A stretch of 52,907 nt of DNA from Rubrobacter sp. (lineage in GTDB: Bacteria > Actinomycetota > Rubrobacteria > Rubrobacterales > Rubrobacteraceae), in the NCBI GenBank assembly GCA_013697825.1, contig JACCWD010000155.1:1-52907 (forward strand), in the 5' to 3' direction. Below, in pieces: positions 25,301 to 32,754 of the stretch (within the stretch, counting starts at the first letter, position 1; the number at the start of each line of letters is the position of its first letter). The notes under the pieces are model-generated. The model saw only the letters and a list, made by a program, of their open reading frames with translations, was not told the origin of the DNA and made no database searches. Both the position numbers and the translations under genes were made by a program.

Positions 25301-25441
25301 TTTGCCCTCCCCATGCTTCATGAAATCCCCCCGGAATCACCGGGAATCAGTTTTGAAAACTACTATTGATTATTGCCTATCTCTTATCTTCCTAAACGAA
25401 TGTCGGCGGGTTTCCGATCACTTTACGTACCTCTTCGGCGG

Positions 25442-25469
25442 TTGACTTTTTCTCTCTTGGGTATATACG
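25442..25469 (+). promoter_or_regulatory. Candidate promoter of the GGDEF-like gene
   Basis: TTGACT (25442-25447) and TATACG (25464-25469) are 16 bases apart, giving a leader of about 55 bases. It lies in the divergent region with the sigma factor gene. Confidence 0.55.
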
Positions 25470-25531
25470 GCCCACAGCCGGGAAAAGTTTCGTCGGCGGG
25501 GAGTTATGCGACGGGGGTATACTTACGAGCC

Positions 25532-26458
25532 ATGGATGGCGTGCCTTTAATACCGGAACGGGTCGAAAAAGAGCGGGAATCAATTGTCCGAGATTGGCGG
25601 AACTTCCGCCGCGGCGACGAGGGAAATGAGCATTATTCACGGCTCGTGGAGGGCGTGGGAAGCCTCGTCCTCGTCTTCGCGGAGTTTTTGCGAAGCCCGG
25701 ACTCGGTCGAAACCTTCTCACGCGGCGGCGAGACGCGGGCGATGATGGGGCGGGTGGCGCATCATCAATACGAGCTCGGGCGGGACGCGGTCGGCGTGAT
25801 CGAAGACTATCGGGTTTTGAGGAGGTGCGTGTACGCCTCGGTCGCCGAAGGCGTGGACTTCGCGGATCTCGGCGGGGAAGAGGCGGCTCGCTTCTTCGCC
25901 AAGTTTTTGCAGGCGTACGACTGGGTTACGGAGCGGGGACTCGAAGCCTTCGAGGAGATCACGCACGAAAAAATGGAGGAGGAGCTCGGGGCCGCCGCCG
26001 CGACCGACCTCGTCACGGGCCTTCCGGAGCGCGACCTCTTCGACCGCGTTCTGCTGCCGCGGGCCATCGCCTCGGGCGGCGGGTTCTCGCTCGCCGTCTT
26101 CGACATCGCCCGCTTTACGGGCATGGTCGCCGCCGGGCGAGTCTCCGACGCCCGCCGCGTCCTTTACAAGCTCTCCGAGTCGGTGAAGTCGGCGGCCCCG
26201 GAGGAGGCCGTGTGCGCCCGGTTTGGGGACGACGAGGTGTGCGTGGTTCTTCCCGGCGCGGGCGCGGAGGCCGCGTACCAACTCGCCGAGAAGATTCTCG
26301 GGAGCGTCGCCGGGGAGCCGGAGGGCTTTGAGGTGGATGTCGGGGTGGCGGAGTATCCCGCGCACGCCTCTGACGCGGGAGAGCTTGTAAGCGAGGCTTT
26401 GCACGCTCTCAGCATGGCGAAGCGGGCGGGGGGCGGCGGCATCGTCGTTGCTAAATGA
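25532..26458 (+). CDS. RsbR-like N-terminal domain fused to a degenerate GGDEF domain
   Basis: A 308-residue cytoplasmic protein. The N-terminal half is all-helical (ESIVRDWRNF, GRVAHHQYELGRDAVGVIEDYRVLRR) and resembles the RsbRD N-terminal or globin-like sensor domain. The C-terminal half keeps the GGDEF fold start (DLVTGLPERDLFDR), but the signature is GDDEV (in ARFGDDEVCVVLPG) and the upstream substrate-binding D-x-D-x-F-K segment is VFDIARFTG. It is probably unable to make c-di-GMP and may bind ligand or protein instead. ATG at 25532 follows a promoter-like sequence. It is followed after 19 bases by an IsdG-like gene. Confidence 0.8.
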   Translation: MDGVPLIPERVEKERESIVRDWRNFRRGDEGNEHYSRLVEGVGSLVLVFAEFLRSPDSVETFSRGGETRAMMGRVAHHQYELGRDAVGVIEDYRVLRRCVYASVAEGVDFADLGGEEAARFFAKFLQAYDWVTERGLEAFEEITHEKMEEELGAAAATDLVTGLPERDLFDRVLLPRAIASGGGFSLAVFDIARFTGMVAAGRVSDARRVLYKLSESVKSAAPEEAVCARFGDDEVCVVLPGAGAEAAYQLAEKILGSVAGEPEGFEVDVGVAEYPAHASDAGELVSEALHALSMAKRAGGGGIVVAK

Positions 26459-26477
26459 CCGAAGGATTTGGAGGGGT

Positions 26478-26783
26478 ATGATCGCGATTACGAACAGCCT
26501 TCCCGTCAAGGAGGGGGCGGCGGACGAGGTCGTCAATCAGTTCGCCGGGAGCCGGGGCAACGTCCAGGGTTTCCCCGGCTTCGTCTCGATGGAGGTTCTC
26601 AAATCCGAGGAGGAGGTTCTCGTCGTCACGCGGTGGGAGGATCGGGAGTCCTTCGATGCGTGGGTCGCGAGCGAGGAATTCAAGAAGGCCCACAGCCGGG
26701 GCGGGGCGGGCGAGCTTCTCAGCGGACATCCGAAGATGAGTTCCTACGAAGTGGCGGTCGAGCGTGGGGCGGAGGCGGAGTAA
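26478..26783 (+). CDS. IsdG/MhuD-type heme-degrading monooxygenase
   Basis: A 101-residue antibiotic-biosynthesis-monooxygenase fold. The heme-degradation triad of IsdG-type enzymes fits: Asn6, Trp62 and His72 (ITNSLPV, FDAWVASEEFKKAH) at the usual spacing. Such proteins open heme to release iron without a classical heme oxygenase. The ABM fold also covers other functions, so activity needs testing. GGAGGGG precedes the ATG at good distance. It lies 19 bases after the GGDEF-like gene, probably in one transcript, and converges on a small membrane-protein gene. Confidence 0.82.
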   Translation: MIAITNSLPVKEGAADEVVNQFAGSRGNVQGFPGFVSMEVLKSEEEVLVVTRWEDRESFDAWVASEEFKKAHSRGGAGELLSGHPKMSSYEVAVERGAEAE

Positions 26784-26784
26784 A

Positions 26785-26937
26785 TCAGGACGGGACTACG
26801 AGGGCGATGGCGGTTTCGGCGTGTCCGCCTTCCTCTTCGGGGGAGGGCTCGTATTCGCCCTTTCCGAGGACGGCGAAGGTGAAGGTGAAGAGGAAGATCA
26901 AGATAGCCACCAGAATCCCGAAAGCTATGTTTTGCAA
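26785..26937 (-). CDS. Small single-span membrane protein
   Basis: A 50-residue product: one strongly hydrophobic helix (IAFGILVAILIFLFTFTFAVL) followed by an acidic tail with EPSPEEEGG. TTG at 26937 is preceded by GAGAGGAG 6 bases upstream; a TTG at 26967 would add 10 residues but has no ribosome site. Its stop is 2 bases from the IsdG-like stop (convergent). Function unknown. Confidence 0.65.
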   Translation of the reverse strand: MQNIAFGILVAILIFLFTFTFAVLGKGEYEPSPEEEGGHAETAIALVVPS

Positions 26938-27078
26938 CGTCCGCTCCTCTCTCGATGCTGGCGACAAAGCTATTCTAGCTTACTTCATCGGAATGTTCCG
27001 GGGAGGTGGCGCGTGCTTTAGCGGGGGCTTAGGGTACACTCTGTGTGAGCATGGAGAGCGTATGAGAAGGGTGGAAGG

Positions 27079-27777
27079 TTGGACATAAACCCTCCCGTTC
27101 ACGAATATACTCGGCTTCAGGAGGAGGAGTGCCGCGAGCTTTTGCGGCTCTTCGACCAGATCGGGGTCGCCACAGCCGAGCGCGTGTACTCCGCCGGAGA
27201 CGCCATTTACCGCGAGGGCGAGTACGGCGACGGACTTTACATCCTCACCTCCGGCGTCCTCAAGCTCTTCCGTCCGTACTCGGGGAGCAAAGAGGCGACG
27301 CTCCGGCTTTTGAAACCGTGGGACATCTTCGGCCACCTCGCCTTCGCCGGGGATGCGAAGCAGCAAGCCTACGCCGAGGCCGTCACGGAATGCAAAGTCG
27401 TGAAGGCTCCCAAAATCTTCGTCGAGCGGGCAATCCGCCAGGAGCCGCAAGTCGCATTGAAGATAATGACGCTCTTCGAGCTTCGCCTCGTCCAATACGA
27501 GGAGCTTATAAGGTGCCTCCTCCCGCGCGAGACCGAGGTGCGGCTCGCGAACCTCCTCCCGCTCCTCGCGCACAAGTTCGGCGAGAGCGACGGGAACGGC
27601 GACATCGCCATAGACCTCCGGCTGACGCATCAAGACCTCGCCGCGATGGTCGCCTCGACCCGAGAGTCGGTGACGAAAGTCCTCAACGAGATGCGCTCCC
27701 GGAACGTCATCGAGGTTCGCAGCGGACGCATCACACTCAAAGACTCCCGCGCCCTCGAAGAACTCGGGCGTCCGTAA
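27079..27777 (+). CDS. Crp/Fnr-family transcription regulator
   Basis: A 232-residue Crp/Fnr regulator: N-terminal cyclic-nucleotide-like beta barrel (YREGEYGDGLYILTSGVLKLFR), dimer helix near 125-150, and C-terminal winged helix with LTHQDLAAMVASTRESVTKVLNEM. No cysteine set for an Fe-S cluster and no clear cAMP residues, so its signal is unknown. TTG start at 27079 with GGAAGG close upstream. TACACT at about 27035 could be its -10. The gene ends 4 bases before heptamer element B. Confidence 0.88.
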   Translation: MDINPPVHEYTRLQEEECRELLRLFDQIGVATAERVYSAGDAIYREGEYGDGLYILTSGVLKLFRPYSGSKEATLRLLKPWDIFGHLAFAGDAKQQAYAEAVTECKVVKAPKIFVERAIRQEPQVALKIMTLFELRLVQYEELIRCLLPRETEVRLANLLPLLAHKFGESDGNGDIAIDLRLTHQDLAAMVASTRESVTKVLNEMRSRNVIEVRSGRITLKDSRALEELGRP

Positions 27778-27780
27778 AGA

Positions 27781-27964
27781 AGGTTTCAGGCTTCGGGTTT
27801 CAGGTATCAGGAAAGGCACGAAACCCTCCTCATGGAGACTCGCCGACGAGTGCATACTCGCCATCGGCGCGTTTCCGCGAAGAGGGGATGGGGGCGGGGA
27901 GTTCGGTGGCCCCGATCGGCTTCGCCGTCATTGCCTGAAGCCCGAAACCTGAAGCCTGAAACCT
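27781..27964. repeat. Heptamer inverted-repeat element, GGTTTCA type (element B)
   Basis: Arms 27781-27811 and 27934-27964 pair at 27 of 31 positions and enclose 122 bases with no gene. The left arm starts 4 bases after the Crp/Fnr stop; the right arm lies about 58 bases before the uppP start. Confidence 0.9.
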
Positions 27965-28021
27965 AATCTGCGATAGTACGCGGCTGGCGAACGCAAACCG
28001 AACCCCGTAGGAAGTCGTAAA

Positions 28022-28843
28022 TTGCTCGAATTCTTGCAAGCCGTCGTGCTCGGGATCGTTCAGGGTCTCACCGAGTTCCTCCCCGTATCGAGCTCCGGTC
28101 ATCTCCTCCTCGGGCAGTATTTCCTCGGCCTCGATCAGGATCGCTTCGGCCTCGCTTTCGACGTCGCACTCCACCTCGGCACACTCCTCGCGGTCGTGGC
28201 GTTTTTCTGGCGCGACCTCCTCCGGCTCGCGTACGCCTTTATCCGGTCGCTCACGAGGAACCGGAACCTCTCAGACCCGTATCAAAAGCTCGCGTACCTC
28301 ATCATCGCGGCGACCGTCCCGGCGGCGATGGTCGGCTTCTTCCTCGAAGACATCATCTCCACCGTTCTCAGAAGCCCGTGGATCGTGGTGGTGAACCTCG
28401 TCCTCGTCGGCATACTTTTTATCGTTGCCGAGGCCGTGGGTCGTCGGACGGACACCGCCGACAAGATGAGTTTCTGGCAGTCGGCGGGCATCGGGTTCGC
28501 GCAGGCCGCCGCGCTCGTTCCGGGAGTCTCGCGCTCGGGGGCGACGATCACGCTCGGGCTGTTTTTGGGACTCCGCCGCGAGGAAGCCGCCCGATTCTCG
28601 TTCCTCATGAGCGTCCCGATCATCGCCGGAGCCGGAACTTTGCAACTCAGCGAAGCCGTCCGCGAGGGTATGAACGCCGCGCAAATGCTCATGTTCGGGG
28701 CGGGGTTCGTCTCCTCGGCGGTCGTCGGATACCTCGCCATCCGCTTCTTCATCTCGTTCGTCGCGGACCACTCCCTGCGGGCGTTCGCGTATTATCGTTT
28801 CGGCCTCGCCGCCGTGGTGGCGGTTTTGCTCGTGGTTTTGTAG
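28022..28843 (+). CDS. uppP: Undecaprenyl-diphosphatase
   Basis: Recycles the undecaprenyl carrier by dephosphorylating it at the membrane, needed for peptidoglycan synthesis and linked to bacitracin resistance. The two active-site motifs are present: LTEFLPVSSSGHL (residues 16-28) and PGVSRSGATITLGL in the second half. At 273 residues and about eight hydrophobic segments it is typical of BacA/UppP. TTG start at 28022 with TAGGAAG about 8 bases upstream. The stop TAG is the start of the next heptamer element. Confidence 0.96.
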   Translation: MLEFLQAVVLGIVQGLTEFLPVSSSGHLLLGQYFLGLDQDRFGLAFDVALHLGTLLAVVAFFWRDLLRLAYAFIRSLTRNRNLSDPYQKLAYLIIAATVPAAMVGFFLEDIISTVLRSPWIVVVNLVLVGILFIVAEAVGRRTDTADKMSFWQSAGIGFAQAAALVPGVSRSGATITLGLFLGLRREEAARFSFLMSVPIIAGAGTLQLSEAVREGMNAAQMLMFGAGFVSSAVVGYLAIRFFISFVADHSLRAFAYYRFGLAAVVAVLLVVL

Positions 28844-28848
28844 GCTTC

Positions 28849-29002
28849 AGGCATCGGGCTTCAGGTTTCAGACGATATAGGCGAACCTCGCCAGACACCA
28901 CCGGACTCCCCTCCGAAAGCGGACTCCCCGTCGGCGCTTCTCCGCGGGAAGAAAGTCCGAGCGACGCTTTTCCTGAAGCCTGAAACCTGAAGCCCGATGC
29001 CT
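28849..29002. repeat. Heptamer inverted-repeat element with a perfect 23-bp stem (element C)
   Basis: Left arm 28849-28871 and right arm 28980-29002 are perfect reverse complements over 23 bases, 108 bases apart. The unit content (GGCATCG, GGCTTCA, GGTTTCA) differs from elements A, B and D, but the two arms agree with each other. The array extends 7 bases further left, into the uppP stop region. Confidence 0.93.
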
Positions 29003-29158
29003 CATGTGGTACTTTGTTGCGACCATGCGAAGCGCGGCCCCGCACACCGGCACACGATTTACGAGGAAGGGTCGCGGCGTTCGCGCCGGGCGCGCCGCTT
29101 CGTCCCTCCCGAGCTAAAGCCGAAACGATTTTCTTCAAACGGAGGACGCGCAAACACC

Positions 29159-30271
29159 ATGAGTTCCACCAACGAGACGAACAAACATTCCGACGAGATG
29201 GATCCTCTCCGGGAGGGCATAGACGAAATTGACGCGGAGATCGTCCGCCTCCTCGACCGCCGCGCGCGACTCGCGAAGGGCATCGGCGAGATAAAGAAGG
29301 CGAACGGCCTCCCCACGTACGTCCCTTCCCGCGAGAGGAAGGTTCTCGACCGGGTGCGGAGTCTCGGCGAGGGGGACTTCCCAAAGAAGGGTCTCGAAAA
29401 CGTCTTCCGGGAGATCATATCGAGCACCATCTCTCTCGAAGCCCGCCTGAAAGTGGCGTACCTCGGGCCGGAGACGACGTTTACCCACGAGGCCGCGCTC
29501 CGCTCTTTCGGAAACAGCATCGAACTCGAGCCGCTCGCGACCGTCGCCGAGGTCTTCGCCCGCGTCGAGAGGGGGGAGGCCGAGCACGGCGTCGTCCCCG
29601 TCGAGAACTCGATGGAGGGGGCGGTGACGCACACCCTCGACGAACTTATGAACAGCCCGCTCAAGATTTGCGGCGAGATTTATTTGCCGATCTCGCAGAA
29701 TTTGATCTCCGGCGAGTCGTCCCTCGAAGGCGTTTCGGTCGTTTGTTCGCATCCGATGGCCCTCGCGCAGTCGGCGACGTGGCTCCATCGGGAGCTTCCC
29801 CGGGTGAAGATCGAGGAGGTCGAATCCACCGGGGAGGCTGCGAAGCGGGCGGCGCGGGAGCCGGGGGTGGCGGCGGTCGGGAGCGCGCTCGCTGCCGAGT
29901 CGAACGGGCTTTCGGTTCTCGCCCGAAATATTCAAGACGCCCGCACGAACTCCACGCGCTTCATCGTCCTCGGCAAATCGTGGGCCGGAAGGACGGGCCG
30001 CGACAAAACGAGCGTCGTGTTTTCGGTGAAGGATCGGCCCGGCGTTCTCAAAGACGCTCTCTCGGCGTTCTCGAACGAAGGCATAAACCTCACTCGCATC
30101 GAGAGCCGACCGAGCCGGAAGCGGGCGTGGACGTACATGTTCTTCGCGGACTTCATCGGCCACCCGGAGGAGGAACACGTCGGTCGCGCCCTCGAAGCCC
30201 TCGAAGAGCATTGCCCGTACGTCGCCCTCACCGGGGCATACCCGGCGGTCTCCACCGAGCCGATACCGTAA
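29159..30271 (+). CDS. pheA: Bifunctional chorismate mutase/prephenate dehydratase (P-protein)
   Basis: Converts chorismate to prephenate and then phenylpyruvate for phenylalanine synthesis. At 370 residues it has three parts: chorismate mutase helices (about 14-95, LREGIDEIDAEIVRLLDRRARLAKGIGEIK), the dehydratase (about 100-280, YLGPETTFTHEAA and NSTRFIVLG) and an ACT regulatory domain. The ACT domain carries GINLTRIESRPSRKRAWTYMFFAD, the ESRP loop that binds phenylalanine, so feedback inhibition is likely. ATG at 29159 has GGAGGA 12 bases upstream. No attenuator is seen in the 150 bases between element C and the start. Confidence 0.95.
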   Translation: MSSTNETNKHSDEMDPLREGIDEIDAEIVRLLDRRARLAKGIGEIKKANGLPTYVPSRERKVLDRVRSLGEGDFPKKGLENVFREIISSTISLEARLKVAYLGPETTFTHEAALRSFGNSIELEPLATVAEVFARVERGEAEHGVVPVENSMEGAVTHTLDELMNSPLKICGEIYLPISQNLISGESSLEGVSVVCSHPMALAQSATWLHRELPRVKIEEVESTGEAAKRAAREPGVAAVGSALAAESNGLSVLARNIQDARTNSTRFIVLGKSWAGRTGRDKTSVVFSVKDRPGVLKDALSAFSNEGINLTRIESRPSRKRAWTYMFFADFIGHPEEEHVGRALEALEEHCPYVALTGAYPAVSTEPIP

Positions 30272-30284
30272 AGGACGAACCCGC

Positions 30285-30536
30285 GTGGATTTCAAATCGG
30301 CGGCGAGGGAAGTCCTCTCCGAAGTCGGCCATCCGCTCCATTATTCGGACATAACCGAGGCCGCCCTCGCCGACGGATACATCGAGAGCGCGGGAAGCAC
30401 GCCGCAAAACACGATGCGCGCCCGCCTCTCGGTGGACGTGCGCGACAACCCGGAGAGTCCCTTCACGCAGACCGCGCCGGGCGTGTATGGACTCAAGGAG
30501 TGGTCGCTTCGTGGGTCGCTTCGCTCCGGTTTTTAG
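30285..30536 (+). CDS. HARE-HTH domain protein
   Basis: An 83-residue single-domain protein matching the HARE-HTH (HB1/ASXL/RpoE-delta) fold: FKSAAREVLSEVGHPLHYSDITEAAL, GSTPQNTMRARLS and SPFTQTAPGVYGL are in register. Such domains bind DNA ends or modified DNA in restriction or polymerase-associated proteins. GTG start with AAGGA about 10 bases upstream, 13 bases after pheA. The last 10 residues (SLRGSLRSGF) are encoded by the cap sequence of heptamer element F, and the stop TAG lies in a TTTTTAG unit, so the natural C-terminus may have been replaced. Confidence 0.8.
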   Translation: MDFKSAAREVLSEVGHPLHYSDITEAALADGYIESAGSTPQNTMRARLSVDVRDNPESPFTQTAPGVYGLKEWSLRGSLRSGF

Positions 30537-30815
30537 TTGTTGGTCTTTGGTTTTTAGCTCGGATGCTTCACGAAGCGTACGCCGGGACGCGGCTCTCCCC
30601 CGGAAGCCGGGAAAATCGAGGGTCGGGGATGATCCCGTCAAAGCCGCGTCCGAGTTCGGCGGGGTTTTCCGCGGAGGGCGGAAGTGTCCGGAAAGAAAAG
30701 TCGAAAGTTCCACGACTTCCGAAGCGAACGGAGCGATGCGGCCATCCCGACTTTGGAGGACGTTGCGGATTGTTCGGGTCAGCCAAGAACCAATAACCGG
30801 GGAGCGAAGCGACCC
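30513..30815. repeat. Heptamer inverted-repeat element with TCGCTTCGCTCC caps (element F)
   Basis: The left end reads GGTCGCTTCGCTCCGG then TTTTTAG/TTGTTGG/TCTTTGG units (to 30559). The right end (30781-30815) is the reverse complement of GGTCGCTTCGCTCC followed by GGTTATT and GGTTCTT units. About 220 bases lie between, with no gene. The left end overlaps the HARE-HTH coding sequence. Confidence 0.8.
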
Positions 30816-30895
30816 CCCGAAGATGATGTATATTGGCATAATTGGAAGCATCATCGAAGACGAGTCGGAGACGAACGCAAAGAGGGGTATCGAAC

Positions 30896-31879
30896 GTGGT
30901 TGAGACAGTGGATCGCGCCGTCGAGGCGGCATGGAAAGTGAGAAACCTCGACGACTTCGAGGCGAGGCTCGAGCGGGCCGCCGAGAGGGTGGACGAGCTT
31001 GTCGAGAGGCGGGCGGCGGGGTTCGTGATCTACGAGTCGGCCCTCATGAAGAGCGGTCGCTCCCGCGAGGACATCCGCGCCCTCATCGCCGAATTCGATG
31101 AAACCTTCGCCGACCCGGAGGTGGAGTTCACGATCCCGCGCGTGAGCGGCGTGATGAACGCATACGGCGACGAGTGGTTCTTCGGCGATAGGGAACTCCG
31201 CCTCCTCACCGGACAACTCCTCGGACAATTTCAACACCGCGTCGCGCAATACAATTACGTCTCCGAGACCGAAGTCCTCAAGCGGTGGGCCGACTCGTAC
31301 GACACCCGCCTCTTCATCCGGCGGCGCATATACGACACCGAACCCGTCGTCGGCGTCGTCGCGGGCTTCGACCTCGCCCAGCTTCAATACCTCCGCGTGA
31401 TCGCGGGCGGCGACACCCTCGTTCCGACCGACGCGGTGGCGAAAGCCCTCGTGAACCTCGGCTACGATGCGCCCGCCGACGGATACGAGACCCTCGCCCG
31501 AGCCGAAGGCATCGCCCTCCAAATGGAGATTCCGTCCCCGCTCGTCGGAGAGATGCTCGAGGAACTCGCCCGCGAGGACTTCACCGCTTTCCGCGAACCC
31601 CCCGCCCCCGAGCCGGAGGAAAAAGAGGCTTCCGAAGAGGCTTCGGAGGAAGGCGCGGAGGAGAAGCCGGGGCCGGAGGCGAGGGAGGCTCGGAAGGCGG
31701 CGCGGCGGGACGTGAAGAAGGGCGACGAGCCGACTCGGGTTCAAGACCCGCAATCCAAAGACGCCCCCGGAACGCCGGAGGAGGCCGGAGGCGAAACCCC
31801 CGCCGCCCCCGAGAGTGGAAAGGACGACTCCGCCGGAGGCTCCGCCGGGGGCGAGGAGTCTTCCGGCGATCGCGGATGA
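30896..31879 (+). CDS. Unknown protein with acidic/alanine-rich tail
   Basis: Not recognised. The first 235 residues look folded and mixed charged (DDFEARLERAAERVDELVERRAAGFVIYE, FTIPRVSGVMNAYGDEWFFGDREL, FDLAQLQYLRVIAGGDTLVPTDAVAKAL). The middle has a faint helix-hairpin-helix or endonuclease III-like feel, but no catalytic motif. The last 90 residues are low-complexity Glu/Ala/Pro/Gly and probably disordered. GTG at 30896 has GAGGGG 9-14 bases upstream. It stands alone between element F and the cold-shock gene. Confidence 0.75.
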   Translation: MVETVDRAVEAAWKVRNLDDFEARLERAAERVDELVERRAAGFVIYESALMKSGRSREDIRALIAEFDETFADPEVEFTIPRVSGVMNAYGDEWFFGDRELRLLTGQLLGQFQHRVAQYNYVSETEVLKRWADSYDTRLFIRRRIYDTEPVVGVVAGFDLAQLQYLRVIAGGDTLVPTDAVAKALVNLGYDAPADGYETLARAEGIALQMEIPSPLVGEMLEELAREDFTAFREPPAPEPEEKEASEEASEEGAEEKPGPEAREARKAARRDVKKGDEPTRVQDPQSKDAPGTPEEAGGETPAAPESGKDDSAGGSAGGEESSGDRG

Positions 31880-31919
31880 TGGGAAGTCGGGGGCTTCGGT
31901 TTTTCGGGGCGGGTGGAAA

Positions 31920-31928
31920 TGCTAGAAT
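31920..31928 (+). promoter_or_regulatory. Extended -10 promoter TGCTAGAAT of the cold-shock-domain gene
   Basis: TG-n-TAGAAT is an extended -10 with no obvious -35. It leaves a leader of about 110 bases before the ATG at 32047, long enough for RNA-level control. The same 9-mer recurs at 35091. Confidence 0.55.
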
Positions 31929-32046
31929 GCCGCTTTACATAAGCAGCCGACACAAAGAACATTCCGGCGAGTAAAAAAACGAGCCGGAGGGGCGATCTTC
32001 GGGGGAGCCTAAACTCTAGAAAATTGGACAAGGAGCGGGCTGGATC

Positions 32047-32754
32047 ATGGCAGAGTCGAAGAAGCGCATAGCGCTCAAACCGCATATGGCGGAGATCCGC
32101 GAATGGGTCCAAGCCGGAAAGAACGACGACTGGATCGCCGACGCCCTCGGGACGAGCGCCTCTTCCGTACAATCTTTCCGCTCCCGCAACGACATATACC
32201 GCCGCGAGCGCGTCTCCCTCGAACCCGAAAGCGTCTTCGAGGGCGTCCTCGACCACGGCGAAAAGGACGGGTGGGGACTCTGGCTCGACCCCTCCGTCGC
32301 CGAAGACCCCATATGGAAGGAAAACTGGTCCGACGTGGACGCTGTCGTCGTGAAGGTCGCCGAGGACATCATCGTCCTCGAAGCCGACCGCCAGTCCGCC
32401 GGCGGTGCCCCCCCGATCTTCGAGGCCGCGCCCCCGAAAGCCCCCTCGCCGGACGGAGCGCCGAAGGCTGCGCCCGCCCCGGCGGCTCCCGCCGCCGCTC
32501 CATCGCCCGCCGAAGCGCCATCACCCGATGCTTCGGACGGAGGCTCCGGGGTGCGCGAGCAAGGCCGGGTGAAGTGGTTTGACGCCGACAAGGGTTACGG
32601 ATTCATCATCCGCCCGACGGGCGAGGATCTCTTCGTCCACCATTCCGAGGTCGAGGGGGATGCCTCGGATCTCGGCCCGAACGGGGAGGTCGAGTACGAG
32701 GTCGGACGCAACGACCGTGGGCCGAACGCCCGAAGTGTCCGCCTTATCGGATAG
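32047..32754 (+). CDS. HTH domain fused through a Pro/Ala linker to a cold-shock domain
   Basis: A 235-residue fusion. Residues 1-50 look like a small helix-turn-helix (MAEIREWVQAGKNDDWIADALGTSASSVQSFRSRN). Residues 55-115 may be an OB-like middle domain (FEGVLDHGEKDGWGLWLDPSV). A proline-alanine linker follows, then a complete cold-shock domain at the C-terminus (GRVKWFDADKGYGFII, RNP1 KGYGFI and RNP2 DLFVHHSEV). A nucleic-acid-binding regulator is likely. AAGGAG lies 12 bases before the ATG. The downstream DUF2723 gene starts inside this gene (20-base overlap). Confidence 0.85.
   Translation: MAESKKRIALKPHMAEIREWVQAGKNDDWIADALGTSASSVQSFRSRNDIYRRERVSLEPESVFEGVLDHGEKDGWGLWLDPSVAEDPIWKENWSDVDAVVVKVAEDIIVLEADRQSAGGAPPIFEAAPPKAPSPDGAPKAAPAPAAPAAAPSPAEAPSPDASDGGSGVREQGRVKWFDADKGYGFIIRPTGEDLFVHHSEVEGDASDLGPNGEVEYEVGRNDRGPNARSVRLIG

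Noticed and set aside
29003..29158. Phenylalanine attenuator or T-box before pheA
   Set aside because: No leader peptide with Phe codons and no terminator/antiterminator pair was seen.
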